A DNA stretch of 58,193 bases from Sphingomonadaceae bacterium (lineage in GTDB: Bacteria; Pseudomonadota; Alphaproteobacteria; Sphingomonadales; Sphingomonadaceae). Made by a program: the position numbers and the translations under genes. Positions 54,551 through 58,193 of this stretch are shown here, piece after piece (position 1 is the first letter of the stretch; each line of letters opens with the position of its first letter). The stretch lies in assembly GCA_947451145.1 (NCBI GenBank), contig CANFXW010000022.1:1-58193 (forward strand). Reading direction: 5' to 3'. The notes beneath the pieces were generated by a model that did not search any database, had not been told where the DNA came from, and saw only the letters and a program-made list of their open reading frames with translations.

Positions 54551-55345
54551 TCAAACCACTTTAGTGGTTCCGATCATGCACTGCACAGAGCCGTGCGTGC
54601 CGAACTCGGCCTGCACCGCCTGCCCCGGCACCACCTGATGCACCCCGGTGATCGCCCCGGTCGAAACCCAGGTGCCGCCGGAAATATCGATCCCGCGCTC
54701 CGCCAGATTGGCGAGCAGGAAGCGCACTGCGCCATAGGGGCCATCGAGCATCGTCGCCGCAGTGGCTTCGCCGATAACCGCGCCATCGATCAACGTACGG
54801 ACCGGGATTGCGCAGAGGTCGATCTCCTGCCAGCCCAAAAGCGGCGCACCCATGACGAGACCGTGGTTGTTGCCGAAGTCCGAAGCGGTCACCGCCGGGC
54901 CATCGGCATTGATACCGGGATAGGGCGAGCTGGCAATTTCCATGCCCAGCCGCACCTCGTCGATCACCGCGCGCGTTTCCGCATCGGTGACAGGACGCGC
55001 ACCGGCCATGCCCGGCGCGATGTGGAGCAGCAGCTCGGCCTCGGCAGCGGCAAAGCCGTCTGCGAAGACCGGCATCACCGGCACATCGCCATTGGCGGGA
55101 GCGACCACCGTATCGGCAAAAATCGGGCCTGCGAGGCGGTTGGCCCCAAGCTGGGCATCGAGCGGCGGATTGATCCTGCCGACCTTCCAGCCCTTGATCG
55201 AACGGCCATCGAGTGCGATCGCGGCGTCCTGAATGCGGTAGGCGGTGCCCAGATCCTGGGGCGCATTTCCGGGATAGGATTCGAGTGCGCGGGCAGCACG
55301 GCGCGCTTCGACAAATGCAGTCGCGATTGCCTGTGCTTCACCCAT
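54551..55345 (-). CDS. 2-Keto-4-pentenoate hydratase family protein
   Basis: The 264-residue product is of the MhpD/fumarylacetoacetase-related hydratase family: YRIQDAAIALDGRSIKGWKVGRINPPLD, GPIFADTV, AEAELLLHIAP with the metal ligand acids, VRLGMEIASSPYPGINADGPAVTASDFGNNHGLVMG and GTWVSTGAITGVHQVVPGQAVQAEFGTHGSVQC. In aromatic pathways such enzymes hydrate 2-keto-4-pentenoates, but here it lies between a hexuronate-type carrier and altronate dehydratase, so a 2-keto-3-deoxy sugar acid is plausible (inference). The ATG at 55345 is chosen; a TTG at 55381 is also in frame. A LacI-type site lies 68-82 bp upstream. Confidence 0.8.
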   Translation of the reverse strand: MGEAQAIATAFVEARRAARALESYPGNAPQDLGTAYRIQDAAIALDGRSIKGWKVGRINPPLDAQLGANRLAGPIFADTVVAPANGDVPVMPVFADGFAAAEAELLLHIAPGMAGARPVTDAETRAVIDEVRLGMEIASSPYPGINADGPAVTASDFGNNHGLVMGAPLLGWQEIDLCAIPVRTLIDGAVIGEATAATMLDGPYGAVRFLLANLAERGIDISGGTWVSTGAITGVHQVVPGQAVQAEFGTHGSVQCMIGTTKVV

Positions 55346-55412
55346 CTCGGTCAATTCCGCCCCTATTTTTCCTGTCCGCAAAGTCTGTTTGCGGCCTATG
55401 GCGGGTGACTAG

Positions 55413-55427
55413 AGGAAACCGGTGTCA
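55413..55427. promoter_or_regulatory. LacI-type operator candidate, hydratase promoter
   Basis: AGGAAACCGGTGTCA here and TGGAAACCGGTGTCA at 56988-57002 share 14 identical bases with a central CCGG, typical of operators for GntR/IdnR-like LacI-family regulators. It sits in the 127-bp gap between uxaA and the hydratase gene. Confidence 0.75.
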
Positions 55428-55472
55428 TAAGCAAGAGGCCAAGCACCCGATCACCACGACAGCACCGCGAAG

Positions 55473-56972
55473 TTACAGCGTGACCCCGCGCTTCCAGATG
55501 GCAATTGCCCGCTGGCCTGCGCGTTCCGAGGCGGTTTTTTCGCCGCTGGCATGCGCGATCACCCGGTCCATGAAAGCGGCGTCAGTCGACTCCTTGCCAA
55601 GGTCAAAGGCCTGCGCGGCGTCGAAATCGACCCAATGCGGCTTGGCCTGCGCCAATGCGTGATTCGAGGCGACCTTGATCGTCGGCACCGGGAAGCCGAG
55701 CGGCGTTCCCCGCCCCGTGGTGAACAGCACCAAAGTTGCCCCGGCAGCGGCGAGCGCGGTGGAGGAAACGGCATCGTTGCCCGGCGATTCGAGCAAGGTC
55801 ACACCGCCCGCTCCCGCCTGTTCGCCATACATCGCGACATGGGCCAGCGGCGCACCGCCTGCCTTTTGTACCGCTCCGAGCGACTTTTCCTCCAGCGTCG
55901 TAATCCCGCCCGCGAGATTACCGGGCGAGGGGTTCTCCGAAACGGGCAGGCCCTGATCGAGGTAATAGCGCTTGAACCGGTTGACCAAAGCAGCCCCGGC
56001 ATCAAACACCTCACGGCTGACCGCGCGCTCGAGCAGCGCCTGTTCCGCGCCGAAGATCTCCGGGATTTCGGTCAGGACCGCACTGCCGCCCGCAGCGCAA
56101 AGCGCATCGCTGAAGCGGCCGAGCAGCGGGTTGGCGGTGAGGCCGGAGAAGCCATCCGATCCGCCGCACTTCAGCCCGACCGTCAGGGCCGAGAGCGGCA
56201 ATTCTTCGCGGCTGGCAGTCGCAGCCTGATCGGCCAGTTCATCGATCAGACGACCGGCTTCGGCCAGTTCATCGCCCGCGCTCTGGCTCGAAAGGAACCG
56301 CACTTTGCCGCGCGCCGATTCGGGAACCGCCTCGAGCAGGGTATCAAGCTGGTTCGATTCGCAGCCGAGGCCGAGCAACAGCACCCCCGCCGCATTGGGG
56401 TTGGCAGCAAGCCCCGCCAGCGCCGCGCGGGTTCCGGCAAGGTCATCACCCAGTTGCGAGCAGCCATGCGGATGAGCGAAGGCGTGGACGCCATCGATCC
56501 GCCTGGCATGCCTGCCCTGCGCCTCGCGCGCCACCTGTTCGGCGGTCATGCCGACGCAGCCGACGGTCGGCAGGATCCAGACCTCGTTGCGCGTCGCCGC
56601 GCGGCCATCGGCACGGAGATAGCCCTGCCAGCGCGGGGGCAGGCCGCCGGAAGCGGACAAAGCCGCACTTCCAGCCCCCGTCTGATAGGCCAGCTCGCCC
56701 GCCAGCGCCGTCGCGAGGTTATGGCTGTGAACATGCTCGCCCGCCGCAATAGCCCGGCTCGCGCGACCAATCGGTTGGCCGTATTTGACCACGACATCGC
56801 CCGCGGCGAGATCGGCAAGAGCAAACTTGTGCCCCCGCGCCACCGCATCACCCAACGAAACACCGAGCACCCGCTCACCCGCCGCCAGATCGCGCAGGGC
56901 AACCCCGACCGAATCCGCTGCATGGACACGCAGTGCAGCTTGTTCTGATGCAGGTTCGGGCTTGATTGACAA
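55473..56972 (-). CDS. uxaA: Altronate dehydratase family protein (UxaA-like)
   Basis: The 499-residue enzyme removes water from D-altronate to give 2-keto-3-deoxygluconate in galacturonate breakdown. It has an N-terminal SAF domain (VHAADSVGVALRDLAAGERVLGVSLGDAVARGHKFALADLAAGDVVVKYGQPIGRA) and the iron-dependent catalytic domain with HAFAHPHGCSQLGDD, LLLGLGCESNQL, LTVGLKCGGSDGFSGLTANP and SENPSPGNLAGGITTLEEKSLG. Related galactarate dehydratase cannot be fully excluded. It starts at TTG 56972 with AGAGG eight bases upstream. A LacI-type site lies 16-30 bp before the start codon. Confidence 0.87.
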   Translation of the reverse strand: MSIKPEPASEQAALRVHAADSVGVALRDLAAGERVLGVSLGDAVARGHKFALADLAAGDVVVKYGQPIGRASRAIAAGEHVHSHNLATALAGELAYQTGAGSAALSASGGLPPRWQGYLRADGRAATRNEVWILPTVGCVGMTAEQVAREAQGRHARRIDGVHAFAHPHGCSQLGDDLAGTRAALAGLAANPNAAGVLLLGLGCESNQLDTLLEAVPESARGKVRFLSSQSAGDELAEAGRLIDELADQAATASREELPLSALTVGLKCGGSDGFSGLTANPLLGRFSDALCAAGGSAVLTEIPEIFGAEQALLERAVSREVFDAGAALVNRFKRYYLDQGLPVSENPSPGNLAGGITTLEEKSLGAVQKAGGAPLAHVAMYGEQAGAGGVTLLESPGNDAVSSTALAAAGATLVLFTTGRGTPLGFPVPTIKVASNHALAQAKPHWVDFDAAQAFDLGKESTDAAFMDRVIAHASGEKTASERAGQRAIAIWKRGVTL

Positions 56973-56987
56973 CGGCGGATACCTCTA

Positions 56988-57002
56988 TGGAAACCGGTGT
57001 CA
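56988..57002. promoter_or_regulatory. LacI-type operator candidate between uxaA and lacI-family gene
   Basis: TGGAAACCGGTGTCA shares 14 of 15 bases with the site at 55413-55427. It lies immediately upstream of uxaA and 71 bp before the divergent regulator gene. Confidence 0.77.
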
Positions 57003-57072
57003 ATCATTTGCCTCACCCCTCGCCATAAGGCAAGAGAGGGAACAGGGCAGATAAGGGAGCTGCGATCAGGGC

Positions 57073-58086
57073 ATGGCAAAGCGGACAGGGCAGCCAACAA
57101 TCAACGACGTCGCCCGCCTGTCCGGTGTGTCGAAGAAGACTGTCAGCCGCGTCATCAACCGCTCGCCGCTGCTTAACGAGGCAACCCGCGAGAAGGTTGA
57201 GGCGGTGATCGCCGAGCTTGCCTATGTCCCCAATCCGCAGGCGCGTGCGCTGGCGCTGCGGCGCAATTTCCTGCTGGGGATGATCTATGACAACCCCAAC
57301 GCGCAGATGGTGCTCAACTTTCAGGAGGGCGTGCTCGATGCCATCGGCGGCAGCGAGTTCGCGCTCGTCGTCCGCCCGGTCGATCGCCACAGCCCCGATC
57401 TGTTCGACGATATCCGCGCCTTTATCGAGCAGCAGCGGCTCTATGGCGTGATGATCCTGCCGCCGCTGTCGGAAAACGACGCGCTGGCCGCGCTGTTTAC
57501 CGAGCTGGGCTGCAACTATGTCCGCATGGGTTCGGCAACGCTCGACGATGATGCCCATCTGGTCCAGTCGAATGACCGGCAGGCGGTGCGCGATGCGGTC
57601 GAGCACCTGATCGCGCAAGGGCACAGGCAGATCGGTCTGGTCCAGGGGCCCGAAGGCTTCCGCTCGGCCAGCGAGCGCGAGGCCGGCTGGCGCGACGCTA
57701 TGACCGCAGCAGGCCTGCCCACCGGGCCGGAGATGCTCGCGCGCGGCAACTATACCTTCGAGACCGGGCGCGATGCGGGCGAGCAACTGCTCGGCGGCGC
57801 ACAAAAGTTCACCGCCATCTTCGCCAGCAACGATGTGATGGCCGCAGGCGTGCTCCACGCCGCACGGAGCCGCGGGCTTACGGTGCCGCAGGACCTTTCC
57901 ATCGTCGGCTTTGACGATACCGCGATTGCCGCAACGATCTGGCCGCCGCTGACCACGGTGCGCTGGCCGATCCGCGACATGGCCCGCTCGGCAGCGATGA
58001 AGCTGATCCATCCCGAGGCAGCAGCGGACGAGAAATCGCTGTTCCTGACTGAATTCGTGCCGCGTGCCTCTGTAGCAAGCGTTTAG
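57073..58086 (+). CDS. LacI family transcriptional regulator
   Basis: The 337-residue product has an N-terminal LacI helix-turn-helix with hinge (PTINDVARLSGVSKKTVSRVINRSPLLNEATREKVEAVIAELAYVPNPQARAL) and a periplasmic-binding-protein-like sensor domain (LLGMIYDNPNAQMVLNFQEGVLDAIG, GLVQGPEGFRSASEREAGW, FASNDVMAAGVLHAARSRGLTVPQDLSIVGFDD). It diverges from uxaA, and two matching operators lie before uxaA and the hydratase gene, so it most likely represses hexuronate catabolism until a pathway intermediate binds (inference). Confidence 0.93.
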   Translation: MAKRTGQPTINDVARLSGVSKKTVSRVINRSPLLNEATREKVEAVIAELAYVPNPQARALALRRNFLLGMIYDNPNAQMVLNFQEGVLDAIGGSEFALVVRPVDRHSPDLFDDIRAFIEQQRLYGVMILPPLSENDALAALFTELGCNYVRMGSATLDDDAHLVQSNDRQAVRDAVEHLIAQGHRQIGLVQGPEGFRSASEREAGWRDAMTAAGLPTGPEMLARGNYTFETGRDAGEQLLGGAQKFTAIFASNDVMAAGVLHAARSRGLTVPQDLSIVGFDDTAIAATIWPPLTTVRWPIRDMARSAAMKLIHPEAAADEKSLFLTEFVPRASVASV

Positions 58087-58109
58087 AGTCTTTATCCACT
58101 GACGTGGAA

Positions 58110-58193
58110 GCGGCACCGGCCCGCTCCCCCGCCCGGCCACCCAGAGCATACAATCTCGTTGGGTGGCCGGGCGGGGGAGCGGGCCGGTGCCGC
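58110..58193. repeat. Perfect 34-bp inverted repeat at right edge
   Basis: Arms 58110-58143 and 58160-58193 are perfect reverse complements over 34 bp, GC-rich, around a 16-nt loop. The right arm reaches the window end, so the element may continue. It begins 24 bp after the stop of the LacI-family gene and could terminate it, but no T tract is visible. A single related arm occurs at 6907-6934. Confidence 0.85.

Noticed and set aside
54551..54575. AACCAC/GTGGTT hairpin at the end of the hydratase gene as a terminator
   Set aside because: It lies within the coding end, has only six pairs, and no T tract follows on either strand.

Overview
The window is a high-GC, tightly packed chromosomal segment of an alphaproteobacterium, most likely a member of the Sphingomonadales. 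Pointers are a Shemin-type 5-aminolevulinate synthase, an ADP-forming feruloyl-CoA synthetase of the FerA kind next to a FerB-type hydratase/lyase, a large TonB-dependent receptor, and the general protein flavour. There are no rRNA or tRNA genes, CRISPR arrays or transposase genes. Species and family-level placement are inference.

The left half (1-27 kb) is mainly housekeeping: the 3' end of hemA; lptF-lptG; a fatty acid desaturase; a GNAT-like protein; pmbA/tldE; lptB-rpoN; a TonB-like protein; a secreted amidohydrolase; an HNH nuclease; gluQ-HIG1 protein-cobalamin adenosyltransferase; an enoyl-CoA hydratase; uvrB-namZ-lipoprotein; a minus-strand run tsaD, gpsA, flippase, helix-hairpin-helix membrane protein; and hemC-hemD plus a mitofilin-like membrane protein.

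The right half (27-58 kb) is catabolic. From 27 to 42 kb there are three exported esterases/hydrolases, a sulfotransferase, a quinate/shikimate-type dehydrogenase, a TonB-dependent receptor, an MFS carrier, a type II dehydroquinase, a PQQ-dependent dehydrogenase, a ThuA-like protein and a small cytochrome c. Three promoters here share a palindrome, TGTAC-N6-GTACA, and a TetR gene lies at the end; together they look like a quinate or related ester regulon. From 43 to 49.5 kb lies a hydroxycinnamate (ferulate/p-coumarate) cluster: FerA-like ligase, FerB-like lyase, MarR regulator, amidohydrolase, DUF3237 protein and a vanillin-type aldehyde dehydrogenase, with three copies of GCTAT-N5-ATAGC as probable MarR operators. 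Side by side, the two blocks would fit use of caffeoyl-quinate-type plant esters (inference). Then come bifunctional putA and a hexuronate-type cluster (ExuT-like MFS, MhpD-like hydratase, altronate dehydratase, LacI regulator) with two matching LacI-type operators.

The most unusual feature is non-coding. Two 267-269 bp elements (23456-23724 and 42095-42361) share a 203-nt core that aligns without gaps at about 77% identity by hand count, with paired compensatory changes in two internal stems. Each is closed by a roughly 32-bp outer stem whose sequence is different in each copy and which runs over the stop codon of the neighbouring gene. Other intergenic repeats include a perfect 34-bp inverted repeat at the right edge, with a related single arm at 6.9 kb; two GCGAAGGCGC-rich inverted repeats at 5.3 and 13.6 kb; and a double palindrome at 15.4 kb.
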